From assembly GCA_045576295.1 (NCBI GenBank), contig JAZNGF010000042.1:1-24226 (forward strand): a stretch of DNA of 24,226 bases, written 5' to 3'. Position numbers and translations under genes: made by a program. How positions within the stretch are numbered: the first letter of the stretch is position 1; the number at the start of each line of letters is the position of its first letter. Under the pieces are notes generated by a model, which worked only from the letters and a program-made list of their open reading frames with translations, did not search any database and was not told where the DNA came from. Origin of the DNA: CAVALG01 sp045576295. GTDB taxonomy: Bacteria; Bacillota; Clostridia; Oscillospirales; Acutalibacteraceae. Below, one piece after another: positions 24,067-24,226 of the stretch.

Positions 24067-24226
24067 CTACTGACAAACCTGCTGCATTTTCAGCGGGTTT
24101 GAGTATTTTAGTATGAATTTCAAGAAAGATTGCAAAATATCCTTACCTGCAAGGATATTTGCGATCTTTTTCATATTCTGCACTGCTGCGGTCAGCAAGC
24201 ATTGTTCTTCCACTTTTGCAAGGCCG
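24067..24226 (-). mobile_element. IS1182-family transposase, C-terminal end only
   Basis: The minus strand is open from the window edge to a TAG at 24069-24067, giving the last 52 residues. These read GLAKVEEQCLLTAAVQN followed by MKKIANIL, a pattern typical of the end of IS1182/IS5-like DDE transposases. The rest of the element lies beyond the window. It shows an IS inserted just downstream of spoIVB. The remaining frame is intact, but nothing can be said about the catalytic residues. Confidence 0.75.

Noticed and set aside
1..24226. CRISPR arrays, tRNA or rRNA genes
   Set aside because: No regularly spaced repeats or cloverleaf-like sequences were seen by eye on either strand; a covariance search could still find a small RNA.

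Overview
The window looks like chromosomal DNA of an endospore-forming Clostridia member, most likely an Oscillospiraceae/Ruminococcaceae-type organism. It carries a SpoIVFA/SpoIVFB-like pair, the 3' part of sigG, a YlmC/YmxH protein and SpoIVB. Ribosome binding sites are mostly AGGTGAT-like, GTG and TTG starts occur, and several sigma-A promoters are near-perfect. The taxon is inferred from gene content and style, not from a marker search.

Layout. 1-2152 (minus): an incomplete large secreted repeat protein. 2153-2450: an AT-rich hairpin and GTGTGGG boxes. 2451-3518 (plus): a membrane-anchored LuxR-type regulator. 3620-4522 (plus): a FliB-like lysine-N-methylase. 7799-4610 (minus): a probable four-gene operon of a PII-like protein, a CPA2 antiporter, a mini C39-like protease and an FAD oxidoreductase. 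7966-9876 (plus): an ABC-F ATPase. 11301-9881 (minus): an M23 plus M50 protease pair. 11466-13013 (plus): two membrane proteins, the second YesL-like. 15048-13049 (minus): a membrane protein, NnrD and a lipoprotein. 15181-19714 (plus): a Rieske-tailed oxidoreductase, a DUF4886 SGNH-like protein, a YetF/DUF421 protein and 4-alpha-glucanotransferase. 19781-20222: two short ORFs. 20261-21682: a large serine recombinase. 21733-23987: sigG 3' half, ylmC/ymxH and spoIVB. 24067-24226 (minus): the end of an IS1182-type transposase.

The most striking observation is at 20261-22218. A large serine recombinase ends 50 bp before an open reading frame that is the C-terminal part of the forespore sigma factor sigma-G. 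That frame is cut inside region 2.4 and has no start signals. The N-terminal half is nowhere in the window. This resembles one edge of a skin-type intervening element, but in a forespore gene rather than a mother-cell gene. A prophage-like insertion, a phase-variable rearrangement, decay or misassembly are the alternatives.

The sporulation genes fit one pathway. Sigma-G drives spoIVB, SpoIVB signals across the forespore membranes, and the SpoIVFA/SpoIVFB complex responds by processing pro-sigma-K. A candidate sigma-G promoter lies upstream of spoIVB, so an interrupted sigG would affect the gene two positions downstream.
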